Below, in pieces: positions 11,500 through 21,522 of a stretch of DNA of 64,000 bases. Below the pieces are notes generated by a model. The model was not told where the DNA came from. It ran no database searches and saw only the letters and a list, made by a program, of their open reading frames with translations. The DNA is taken from contig NW_020194563.1 of assembly GCF_002865645.1 (NCBI RefSeq), positions 392,152 to 456,151 of the forward strand. The letters run 5' to 3'. Made by a program: the position numbers and the translations under genes. Source of the stretch: Hyaloscypha bicolor E. Its lineage: Eukaryota > Ascomycota > Leotiomycetes > Helotiales > Hyaloscyphaceae. How positions within the stretch are numbered: position 1 is the stretch's first letter; each line of letters starts with the position of its first letter.

Positions 11500-14400
11500 T
11501 AGACTATTAATAGAATTAACTTTATTAGTTAGAGAATTATAAGACAAATTAGCTAGATCTTATTTAGAAAATCTAATATTTTAATAAGAAATATTAAAAA
11601 GATAACTATTCCGAAAATATTCTAATTAGAATTCTAAAAAGAACTAGTAAAACTAGACTCAAAAAGTAAAAGAATATACTTCTTATTTTTTTATAAGACC
11701 TTTTTATAAGGAAAGCCGAATACTAAATAAGAAAAGAAAAGCTAGACCTTAATATTCTCAAAATAGTTAAGTTACTAGACTATTTTTACTATTTTATTAA
11801 AATGGCTGCTTTCTAATTAAATACTAAAAACTCTAGTAACTTAATTAGATTAGTTATTATTAATGAGATTAATTATATATTTAAGAAATAGAATTATAAA
11901 TTAAAGAAATATCTATTATTACCCGTAATAATTAAATAACTAATACTATAGCTCGCTAGATATTATACTTAAATTAGTAATCTAATATATTCCCTAGATA
12001 TAAATGAACCTAATACCCTTAGTAATATACTATTTTTTAATTCTAAAGAACTTTAAGAGCTCCGGATATTTCTTCCTATATAACTATATAATATAGTTAA
12101 GATATTTTTTAAAAAAGTAATAAATAAGCTTCCCTAGTCTTAATCTTTTAATTATAAGCTTTACTTTAATAAACCAGATTCCTTAATAAGAATAGCCTAT
12201 TTCTATAAGATAAGCTTTAGTAAATTCGAAAAAATAAAAAAGTATTTTATTAAGCTATTCGAATTTCTCTTTTTATTACTAGTTTTATTTATTAAAAAGA
12301 AAGATAATAGCCTATAATTTTATATTAACTATTAATAGCTAAATACTATAATAAAAAAGAATTACTATCTTTTATTATTTATTATTAAGACTTTTAATTA
12401 ATTAATTAAATTATTAGTATTTACTAAATTAGATATTTAATATATTTTTAATCGAATTTATATAGAACTAGCTTCTATAATATAAGTAGTTTTTAGAATA
12501 AGATATAGATTCTTTAAACTAGTAGTTCTATTATTTGAATTCTATAATAAACTAGTAACTTTCTAGTAATATATTAATACTATTCTAATAAACTATTTAG
12601 ATGACTTTTATTTAGCCTATATTAATAATATACTAATATTTTCTAAAAATAAGAAAAAGTATTAATAGTATATTAGAATAGTCCTATAAAAGCTCTGGAA
12701 TACCGGATTATAAATTAATATTTATAAATACGAATTTGAAATTTCTAAGATAATATTCTTAGGATTTATTATTTCGGATTAGAATATATAAATAGATTTT
12801 ACTAAAATCTTTATTATCCAAAACTAGTATTAATTTATAATAAAAAAGAAAATATAGTTATTTTTAGGCTTCTATAACTTCTATTATAAATTTATTTAAG
12901 TCTATAGATATATTTCCTATTTCCTAAACTATCTAATCAAAAAAAATATTTTACTAAAATTTATATTTAATAAAATCTAGCTAGATGCTTTTAATTAGCT
13001 TAAGAATTTATTTTTCTTTACCTTTATACTTTTTTATTTTAAATATAATAGGAAAACTCGCCTAGAAACTAATTATTTAAACCTAGCTATTATAGGTATA
13101 TTTTCTTAAAAAAGTTTAGAGAATAAATAATAATACCTAGTTTTATTCTATTCTAAAGCTTTTTAAAGAGCCGAAAACTATTACGAAATTCATAATAAGG
13201 AACTTCTTATTATTATCTAAAAATTCCGGAAATAATAAATAGAACTAATTAGCTTACCTAATTTTCTAATTATTACTAACTATAAAGCTCTCGAATATTT
13301 TAGTATTAAGAGGCCCTTAAATAAATAATAAATCTAATAAATGAATTTCTTATTATAATTTTATTACTAGATTACCTATTAGCTAGATAAAGATAATATT
13401 ATTACTAATATTTTATTCCGAAAAAACAAGCTTATATTAACCCAGAAATAGACTAAGAAAGTTAAGAGAACTAGATAAGTTATTTTATTAGATCTAATTC
13501 TTGCTTTTACTAAAATAAAAGATATAGTTTATATTTTTATTAAGATAAAAGAAATAAATAAGCTATTAGTTATAGTTAAAGTCCTATAAGCTAATTAGAT
13601 AAATCTAGCTCTAGAAAATAAATATAAGAAAGTCCGGAAGAATATAGATTTATAGGAAATATTAAATAGCTATATATTTTATAATAAAAAACTTATTATA
13701 TTAGATAAATATAATAATTTATAAACTAGGCTCTTATAATAAATTTATAATATAATAACTATTATATATCCCGGTTAAAATAAAATAAAAATCCTAGTTT
13801 AGAGACTTTACTAGTAATCTATTCTCTCTATAAATACTAATTACTTTATAGTAAACTATTATAAATATTAAAGATCTTATAAGCTAAGAAATAAAATACT
13901 AGGCCTATTATATCTATTACTAGTTCTTTTAAGAATATGGGATAATTTATTTATAGACTTTTATATTTCCGGTTTTATAAGTAAAAAATATAATAATATA
14001 TTTATTATAATTAATTAATTATCTAAATAATATATAAGCTTACTAATAACTAAAAATACTATAGCTAGAATTATTACTAGCCTATTTTATTATTATATCT
14101 AGTAATTCCGAGAATCTTCCCTTATTATTATAAGTAACTAAAAATCCTAATTCATTTCAGACTTTATAAATAAATTATTAAGATTAACTAAAACTAAGCT
14201 AAAGCTCTTAACTATAGAATATATTTAAACTAATAAATAAATAGAAATTATTAACTAGATTATTAATATTTAACTTTACTTCTTTATTAATTATTTCTAG
14301 GATAATTAAGTAAATTTATTTCTAGTATTTAATATTATAGGTACTACCTACTTATATAAATTAACTGGCTTTTTTCCCTTAATAATTAATTATAAATATA

Positions 14401-15060
14401 AATTTAGGCTAAACTTTAATTAAATACTATTAATAATAGAGTTTAAAATACTAAAAAAGAAACTTAATTAGAAAGAAGTATAATAGTAGGCTAAAAGAAT
14501 TAATATTACTATTAATTATACCCGAGAATATATAATAATAATTCAGGAATATTAAGCCAAGTAAGCTAATAAGAAATAGTAAGAACTAGACTTTAATCTA
14601 GGAAATATAGTTTATATAATTAAAAAGATATAGAAAATAGACTATTTATTTAATAAATTGGATTATTTTTTTACTAGACTATTTAAGATTAATAAAATAA
14701 TTAGCTATTTATATTAATTAGACTTTTTCCTATTATATAGGATTTAACTAATTTTCTATATAAATAGGCTTTATAAGAATTCTACTAATCTATTATCCGG
14801 CTAAACTAATAAAGAGCCTAGTTCTACTAAAGTTAATAATAAACTTAAATAGGAAATTAAAAAGATTCTTTTTTCCAAGGTACTTTATAATAAGCTTTAT
14901 TATAAAATTAAATAGAAGAAATAAGATATAAATAATAAATAGTACCTTATATTAAACTTTAAGAACTTAGTACTTAAACTATATAAATTCTATAAATAGA
15001 ATCCCGGTAAAGCAGGATCTTTTATTTAGCTAAATAAATAGATTTAATATACTAAAGAAA
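11500..15060 (+). pseudogene. pol relic: reverse transcriptase, RNase H, integrase, chromodomain
   Basis: Decayed but ordered motifs are readable on the plus strand. At about 12603-12650 DFYLAYINNILIFS corresponds to the reverse transcriptase catalytic loop, with the Asp pair changed to Asn, as G-to-A would do. Near 12745-12775 there is a FLGFIIS block. At about 13940-14310 an integrase core shows LFIDFYIS and later Ile/Leu-rich blocks. At about 14870-15045 KLYYKIK and NPGKAG mark the integrase-linked chromodomain, which in this group targets insertion to heterochromatin. Dozens of TAA/TAG at former Gln and Trp positions show RIP. Non-functional. Confidence 0.85.
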
Positions 15061-15349
15061 ATAAGTTTAATAAAAATTACTTAGATAATAATAAACCTTA
15101 ATAATAAAGTCTTTATAACTAGAGAAAAAAAAGAAAAACCTAGATATTTCCCGGGTTTTATCTAAATTCTAATATATTTTCTTTATTTTATTATATTAGT
15201 ATCTATTTTCTTTTCTAGAAATCTAGGCAAAATATCTTCTTTTACTATACTAGATTATATTCTATTATCTAAGCAAATTATAAAAAATAAAAAAAGTAAA
15301 TTCTTAAAGCTAAGCTAAAGATAAATACTTGCCTATATTAGTTCGAAAT

Positions 15350-16660
15350 CTTCTTAATTACTTTAACCTTTATAACCTTAACTATTTATATTACTATTAC
15401 TACCTTAATAGAACCATTAATAAAGACGAAATAGATAAGAAATTCCGGTAATATATTATCTATAGCCGGACTAAATAAGGTAGCTTACTAGATCCTAAAT
15501 AATTTAAGTAATAGTAATAGTATCTTAAGTTTAGTAGCTATTACTATTATTAATATAATTACTAGCTAAATTACTTTTATAAACGAAAATAGTAATTTCC
15601 TTACCTAAGAATAGGTTAATATATAGAATATAGCCTATATTATTCTTAAAAATATACCTGAAATTACTATAGAGAATATCTTAGTAAAAGATTCTAAGAA
15701 TAATAAAATAAAAGTTTTAGTTACTAGTAATAATAAGCCTAATAATTTAATAAACGGAATAAATAGTACTAATAAGGGCTTTCTTATTAACCTTATAAAG
15801 CTAAATACTAAGAAAGTTAAAAAGAGTAAGGCTAGCTTATCTAAGAAGTATAAGGTATTAGATAATAATAAGAATTCCAATAATAAAAAAACTAAGAATA
15901 AAGAGACTTCTAGTAATAAAGAAGACTTTAACTATAATAAAGGTAACTAAACTAGTATTAAGATACCTATTATAACTAGAAAATACGCGGTACTAAATAC
16001 TAGTTATTATATAAAGTACTAGTCTAAAACCAAGAGCTAGAAAATAATCCTAAATACTAAATTAAAGAAGTAATATCCTATAGATATTAATAAATTAGTA
16101 AATAATACTATTTAAGAAGTCGGAAAACCCTTTAGAAGCTTTTATAAAACTAAAATTATATAGCTTAAGGCCCAAGGATTTAATAATAAAGTAGCTCAAG
16201 TAATTGCCCTTAATATATAAGTCTTTACTATAAAGAAATAACTTGAGGATATATATATTAAGCTTAAGAAGGCCTAGAAATTAATTAAATAGCTCAAAAA
16301 CGGTATAATTAAGCCAAATACCACTATCCTAACTAAAAAGAAAGGCAAGCAAGCTACTATATTAAAGCCTATATTAACGGATAGACTTAATCTATTACCC
16401 CTATTTAAAGACCGCCCGATAATAATAGTCCTAATATTAGCCATAGCCTATATGGTATTCCCAGACTATATTATTAATATAGGTATAGGCATAATACAAG
16501 TAATAGATACTAAGGACTAGCCAGAATATACTAGGAACTAGGTTATTCTAGCAGAGTTAAGACCATACTTTAATTATAAATAAGCTATGGGAATTAGACG
16601 GAATAGGATTAATAGCTATTATTTCCCTTTTTTTTCTTTCTTTTCTATATTATGGCTAAA
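15350..16660 (+). pseudogene. Additional 3' reading frame of the retrotransposon (relic)
   Basis: After the chromodomain about 1.3 kb remains before the polypurine tract, with protein-like sequence on the plus strand in long stretches between TAA/TAG: a lysine-rich part near 15650-15900 (for example KLNTKKVKKSKASLSKKYK) and a later part near 16300-16600. It reads as a third frame downstream of pol, or a long C-terminal extension. I do not recognise it. Stops at likely Gln/Trp positions again suggest RIP. Confidence 0.5.
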
Positions 16661-16696
16661 TAATTCCCTAAATGAGGGCATTTAGACTTCTCTTTA

Positions 16697-16714
16697 GGGG
16701 GGGGGAGGAGGGGG
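16697..16714 (+). other. Polypurine tract
   Basis: A run of G with two single A interruptions ends three bases before the 3' LTR. This is the position expected for the plus-strand primer of an LTR retrotransposon, and it fixes the element orientation as plus. Confidence 0.8.
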
Positions 16715-16717
16715 TAA

Positions 16718-16922
16718 TATAATGGCTGACGTAAGGGCATAATCTGCCAAGGATAGGATATTAGAAATAGGTACAAAATAAAGCTAAGCCAGAATTACTT
16801 AGACGGAATAATACTAAAGGTCAAGGCATTCTCCCTACTTTATTCCATAGCTTAGTATTTTCTAATACATGAGATTCTTTAAACTTTAAGCCTTTAACTA
16901 TTATATTAATCCCGCCATTATA
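16718..16922 (+). repeat. 3' LTR (205 bp)
   Basis: Begins TATAATGGCTGACG, aligned base for base with TGTGACGGCTGGCG of the 5' LTR with G-to-A changes, and ends CCGCCATTATA. Equal length to the 5' LTR. It is more strongly RIP-altered than the 5' copy. Confidence 0.88.
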
Positions 16923-17240
16923 TTACTAGCATATCCTATTTAGGAATAGCCATATATTTCCCACTAGTATAGGCTATTTGGGAATAGCTATATATTTCCC
17001 ATTAGTATAGCTTATTTAAAGAATAGCCATATTTCTCACTAGTATAGCTTATTTAGAGAATGGCCATATTCCTTACTAGTATAGGCTATTTGGGAATAGC
17101 TATATATTTCCCACTAGCATAGCTTATTTAAAAAATGGTCATATATTTCCTACTAGTATAGGCTATTTGGGAATGGCCATATATTCCTTACTAGGAGATA
17201 CTATACGCGAATAGCCATATTCTTTACTAGGTAAAAGAAT
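16923..17240. repeat. 37-bp minisatellite, right part
   Basis: About eight units of the same repeat as 8778-8941, in RIP-like form (CTAGTATAGCTTATTT, GAATAGCCATA). The outermost partial unit TACGCGAATAGCCATATTC mirrors CACGCGAATAGCTATATTC at the left edge (about 8769-8787), so both true array ends are present. Confidence 0.82.
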
Positions 17241-17875
17241 ATATTTAGAAAGGCTATATAAAGATTACTAGTAACGGAAGTAAGGAAGCTACTTAATAAG
17301 TAATTAATTAGTAAGTAATTAATTAAGTATACGGGATTCTTATTAGTTAGCCCTTTCCTACTACCCAAATTTTCTAAATAAGGGGTAATTTTCTTGAAAA
17401 CGCTGCCGCAAGCGGTAGTGTTTATTTTACCTCGCGAATATTAAAAGTTCGGTCTTTATAGGGCAAAAAAAACGCTACCGCTAGCGGTAATGTTTTTAAT
17501 AGCGGGGTAAGTAGTAGTTTATTATTATTATTTGAGATAGCTTGCCTGTAACGAGGTATTTCCTTGAACGGAGAACGAGAAGCTACTATTAGTATATTAT
17601 ACTATAACTCTACTAATTTTTTCTATAAGACAAATGCTCGTTATTATCATAATAATTAATTAAAGGGGCCTTGCGATCGGGCGCACGCTTTACTCGGGCG
17701 GTGAGGGATGTGCGCGCTAGCCGCATCTGGGGCGCAGGTGCGGCAGCGTTTTTTTTGGGGTGATAATCTTACATTCTCCTATAAGTGTGTGAGTAATCCG
17801 TTTTCCGTCCTGTCAAACATTTCACTCTTGATTTCTCAATTCGTGCCGGTCACTACCTTCACTAATAAACTCACT
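17241..17875. other. Boundary from RIP island to gene-bearing DNA
   Basis: AT-rich to about 17660, then a sharp rise in GC content at 17665-17760, which contains a short GCCGCA/TGCGGC inverted repeat. A frame open from 17708 runs into the LPMO-like gene, but its first 56 codons do not look coding. The segment from about 17760 to 17875 is the likely leader of that gene. Confidence 0.45.
17396..17497. repeat. Two related palindromes (AAACGCTRCCGC / GCGGTARTGTTT)
   Basis: Near-perfect inverted repeats at 17396-17423 and 17467-17497. The second contains the exact palindrome ACCGCTAGCGGT. Arm mismatches are C/T or G/A, fitting RIP of one ancestral palindrome. Similar GGCAGCGTTT occurs at 17742-17751, within the 5' flank of the next gene. 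Confidence 0.6.
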
Positions 17876-18555
17876 ATGCTCTCCTTTTATGCTCTTCTCT
17901 TTGCCAGCACCGTCCTCGGGCACGGAATAATCACTTCACCCCCAGTTCGTGCTGTTGGACCGGCTATGATATCCGCATGTGGCTCCTCAGTTGCCGCCCT
18001 TGTTACTGCCGACAACACAAGTCATGTCGAAGGAATGCCGGAAACAGCGGCGGCAATTCCAAATTTCAACAGCACGGCCTGCAATGTTTTCATGTGCAAA
18101 GGCCTGCAGTTTGCTGACAACACCGCGAATGTCCAAACTTTCCAGCCTGGACAGGTTGTCAACATGCTTGCGAGCATTCCAATCCCTCACGAGGGGCCGA
18201 TGAACGTCAGTGTCGTCGATACAAAAACGAATACTGCCATTGGAAATCCGTTGATCAGCTTCGTCAGCTACGCCGATGAGTCTTTGCCAGCCCTGCCTGC
18301 GAATAACACTAATTTCAATGTTACTATTCCCACGACTTTGGGAAGCACCTGTTCGGTTGCTGGAACTTGTGTGAGTGTCTCTGGATCTTCTGAGGAGCTC
18401 TGCTGATAATTTAGGTATTGCAATGGTTTTGGTTCGGGACAGCGGCTGACCAGACTTATGAGAGTTGTGTTGATATGGTTATTCCGGGGTCCCCAAGTGC
18501 TGTCGTGAGTGCTGCAGCTGTAAATTCTGCATTAGTAGCAAAATCGAGAATTTGA
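17876..18555 (+). CDS. Secreted LPMO-like protein with predicted N-terminal histidine
   Basis: Two exons, 17876-18370 and 18415-18555; the 44-bp GT-AG intron restores GTC|VLQWFWFG. Total 211 residues. The signal peptide MLSFYALLFASTVLG would be cut just before His16, leaving HGIITSPPVR at the mature N-terminus. That is the hallmark of a copper histidine brace; His105 (PIPHEG) is a candidate second ligand. Paired cysteines (35, 69, 74, 159, 165, 183) and many N-glycosylation sites fit an extracellular protein. Fungal homologues are often labelled chitin-binding type-4-like or LPMO-like; catalytic activity is not shown for this subgroup as far as I know. It lies under 1 kb from the RIP island. 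ATG 17876 is chosen because it begins the signal peptide. Confidence 0.85.
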
Positions 18556-19791
18556 AGGGGGAATAATGCGTTAGAGTAGTTGATTAATCTTGCAAAGGGA
18601 AGCTTGAAGCTGTCGTATATTGTGACTGGCGGTTCAACCTGACGATATTCGAGTACGTGACAACCAAACTGAACAGATCTTATATCGGAGTTTCTTTCTT
18701 ATTGCGCTAGCCGTTGAATTTTCTTTCTGTTCTACTTTTGGATCGTCTCGTTATCCCACTTGCAGCTTACCGTCTTGAAAGCCTTTCCAAGGTTCTGTAT
18801 GCAACTTATAGTCGCATCAAGTTCAATGTAGCTGAAGTCACAGGATTCCAGTGTTCTCTCTTCACCATCCACTTGACTTCGATGTGGACCTTTACTGTGA
18901 AAACTGTCGATCGTTCTCGATCTGCATTGCACACCATCCAGTCCACAAGCGCAGCAACTTTCTCAACGCTCGTACTTTCAAGGCTTGTCTCCGGCTCGAA
19001 ATTCGAGTTGGGACCAGGATGGGGGCATGACATTCTAGCTTTTCCCTCCCACATCCTCCTGGAATCAAATTTAGTGGTGTAACTGTGTACGGTGGCATCT
19101 AGTTTCTTCATCATTGGATGTTGAGAGCTATTTCACACTGAAGCCCGAGTGGAGGCGCTGTGCCAGGGCCTATTCTCAAACCCAGTCAATGGCTGTAGTA
19201 GGGAAGGATTACTACCCCCCTTTATTACTTCTAACAGTGGGTCCACAGAGCACAGACATTCTACCATACAAAACACTCCGGTCAAGAGGACCCACAATTG
19301 CAAGTAATCAGGGTGGGAGTACCGGTTAGCTGGTCAGATCGTCCAAAATCGTGCATGTCAGAAGTTACTAGATCTGGTAACATGCATGATGTCGCTCAGA
19401 TGGCGTTTCATTTACCCGAGAGAGGCAGAATCCGGCTCCGGGGGCTGATCAAACGGTGATAACACCGGCAGAATCTGCCGAGAAGTGAATCAAGTGATCG
19501 CCGAAATTATCTGACACCAGGACTTCCTTCCCGTTTCCAACGCCGAAAATCTGTCAATGGTCTGAAGATTGACGTTTGATGTTATGGAAGTAATGCTTGA
19601 ATGAAACAGGTTGGGGTCATAGTCAGATGAGAGGTGCAGAAGATGCGTATTTAAGAGCCTCCCAGATCCGGGAGTTTATCGAACATCCTCTACCAAATCA
19701 TCATCTTCTGTCATTACCAGGCGACCCGGAGTCGTCTTATACTATCATTTTTAATATACATTCGTTCATTCATTCCCTCACAACCGTAGTT
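18556..19791. other. Intergenic region
   Basis: Several short frames on both strands between 18714 and 19329 overlap one another and show no domain, signal peptide or codon pattern that I trust. The last 200 bp before 19792 contain a CT-rich leader typical of fungal promoters. Confidence 0.4.
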
Positions 19792-20141
19792 ATGGTTCGC
19801 ATTTCTATCCTCACTGCGCTTGCTTGTAAGTCCGGTCTCTATTATCATTACTGCTGTACTGACTTGCGCACCCAGTTGCGTTGACCGCATTCGCCGTCAC
19901 CCCGAACAATGCTGGTGCAAAGAACGTGGGCCAAGCCAATGGTCAACAATTCATCACCGGAGGGTGCACCTCAAATGCAGATTGCAGCTCCGCCTGCTGC
20001 GCCGGCAACCCAACTGTCGGTGTATGCTCTGCTGAGGCCGCCGCCCTACAAGCCGGCAAGACTGGATGTGGATTTGTTGACCCCAATGCCGCTGCAACCA
20101 TCGCTGCCGCCAAGGCGCAGGTGAAGAAGCAAGGTTTTTAA
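19792..20141 (+). CDS. Small secreted cysteine-rich protein, BAS2-like
   Basis: Two exons, 19792-19825 and 19876-20141, with a 50-bp intron (GTAAGT donor, CCCAG acceptor). The product is 99 residues. The signal peptide is MVRISILTALAFALTAFA. The mature part has six cysteines (42, 48, 52, 53, 62, 76) in NGQQFITGGCTSNADC, ACC, VC, GCGF. This pattern resembles the biotrophy-associated secreted protein 2 (BAS2) family first described in the rice blast fungus, which is expressed in plant tissue and also occurs in non-pathogens. The name rests on remembered motif similarity, not a search. The role is unknown beyond being small, secreted and probably disulfide-bonded. Confidence 0.85.
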
Positions 20142-20667
20142 ATTCGAAAAGATGCATGGGGGAGGCGGGATGGAGTTTGGGGATTAAAGACGGTTGTGTT
20201 GTTGGGAAGCTTGGAGGATAACTGGCTCCTGTTTTTAGATGGGCGAGAGGATCATCTGCAATCCAAATGACCTTCCACAAATAATGTCCTCTTTACCAAA
20301 TGAGCTAACGTGGGGGTTGTTGTAGGTGCTCTCTAGTTGTTGCACTCCAAGCCAAAAGCCGAGATGGACATGGTCGAGAATCAGAGAATTTGCCAAGTTG
20401 TGCACAGCGGAGAATTGACTAGGGCAGAATGAGAAAATTGATCGAGCTGTTGCACTGCAGCCTCAACAACACACTCTCTTTTAGGAAGAATAATGCTTCG
20501 AAGGGAACCGTATCGAGGAGCCGACAAAATACTACACCGACGTTCATTTGCGGGCGGTGGCATATACTTGGATGACTGAGATTTTTTAAGCAGGACTCGT
20601 TTAGACCAAAGTTGTCCCCAGCTACCAGCGATTCTGACTTGAACAATCATCTCCAAGCTAGATTATC
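20142..20667. other. Intergenic, between convergent genes
   Basis: No supported gene; the frames at 20381-20656 (-) are short and undistinguished. The region must contain the 3' ends of the BAS2-like gene and of the lactonase-like gene. Confidence 0.4.
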
Positions 20668-21522
20668 TCAAATTGCCGTTGGCTTATAGGCAACCCTCTC
20701 TTGCAATCGCTTGGGACTGTTCTTATCATGTGCCGGAAGAATGACGAGTGGCATTTGCCTCGCAAGCTCCTTGATCTTCTTGAGTGTCTCGATAGCCTGC
20801 ATCGGAGTCTCATTTACACCATCGGTAAGCTCGTTATCCAGATATTCTTGGCTATACGTCGCATCGCCAGTCAGGAAGTATGTCGCATCCTCGGCGAAAA
20901 CCACGAGCGAACAGTGGCTAGGTACATGTCCTGGAGTTTGAACAGCTACTACTCTCCCATCAGCAGTGATAGGGTAGCTTTGCTCGAACGGCCCGATATG
21001 TGAATTGCTTTCTTTTAGGAAAGAAGGGTGGAAGTTCTTTGGCCATTGACGCGGGGTTGCTCCTTCGAACGTGGCGTGAACTGGCTCTTTGAATGCTTCG
21101 TAATCGCCTTCGAGCAAGAAAATCGGGGCGTCGATGAGATCAGGAAGGCCTCCGCTGTGGTCGTAATGGAGATGTGATATAACGACTGCTTTCAAATCTT
21201 TTGGTTCGATGCCCTTTTCCTGCAGCTGAACGCCGATCCCCTGGCTTTCATTGATATCGAATTTGCTCGTGAGATGAAATGTGGGCATCCATGAGGGAAA
21301 GTAATCTCTGTCTTTGGTGTGAGGAGATAATCCGGTATCGAAAAGAATGTAGCCTTCAGGGTGGGAGATAAGGAAGACTTGGACTGGGATGGGTTCAGCC
21401 CAGGACCGGTCTGTGAGGACGTGCAGGCGACGAAGCCAGATTGGTCGGTCTGCTGGTTGCTGGAGCATTGAGGGGCGACACTTTATCTTGCCTGTCTGGA
21501 TAATGCTGATGGAGATAGGCAT
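20668..21522 (-). CDS. Metallo-beta-lactamase-fold hydrolase, N-acyl homoserine lactonase-like
   Basis: A single exon of 284 residues with complete zinc ligands: HLHYDH (His117, His119, Asp121, His122), His199 in TPGHVPSH, Asp220 in LTGDATY and His265 in LPAHD. The N-terminal half has VFLISHPEGYILFDTG, typical of the AttM/AiiA lactonase subgroup. Those enzymes open the lactone ring of bacterial acyl-homoserine lactones or related lactones. No signal peptide is seen, so it is probably cytosolic. Intronless and compact, so ancient bacterial origin is conceivable but cannot be decided here. The frame is clean and ATG 21522 gives the expected beta-strand start. Confidence 0.88.
   Translation of the reverse strand: MPISISIIQTGKIKCRPSMLQQPADRPIWLRRLHVLTDRSWAEPIPVQVFLISHPEGYILFDTGLSPHTKDRDYFPSWMPTFHLTSKFDINESQGIGVQLQEKGIEPKDLKAVVISHLHYDHSGGLPDLIDAPIFLLEGDYEAFKEPVHATFEGATPRQWPKNFHPSFLKESNSHIGPFEQSYPITADGRVVAVQTPGHVPSHCSLVVFAEDATYFLTGDATYSQEYLDNELTDGVNETPMQAIETLKKIKELARQMPLVILPAHDKNSPKRLQERVAYKPTAI

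Larger units (their letters stand above)
8942..16922 (+). mobile_element. RIP-inactivated chromodomain Ty3/Gypsy LTR retrotransposon, complete
   Basis: A 7981-bp element flanked by 205-bp direct LTRs, with a guanine-rich polypurine tract (about 16697-16714) just before the 3' LTR. The 5-bp target duplication is CCACT (8937-8941) and TTACT (16923-16927); the two C-to-T differences fit RIP. The order of pol relics (reverse transcriptase about 12.2-12.85 kb, RNase H, integrase about 13.9-14.3 kb, chromodomain about 14.87-15.05 kb) is the Ty3/Gypsy chromovirus order. Every frame is broken by many TAA/TAG codons and base composition is extremely AT-rich, so it cannot encode active proteins. It sits inside the 37-bp minisatellite. 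Confidence 0.93.

Noticed and set aside
15635..15880. Minus-strand 81-codon hydrophobic frame in the retrotransposon
   Set aside because: It is antisense to a lysine-rich plus-strand relic; hydrophobic residues result from complementing AAR/TTA-rich sequence.
8942..17497. Whole 8.7-17.5 kb island as one giant DNA transposon
   Set aside because: The interior is fully explained by an LTR retrotransposon with its own 5-bp duplication inside a minisatellite; the outer palindromes alone do not prove TIRs.
17708..17875. N-terminal extension of the LPMO-like frame to 17708
   Set aside because: The extra 56 residues precede a clear signal peptide, are encoded by repeat-edge DNA and would bury the secretion signal.
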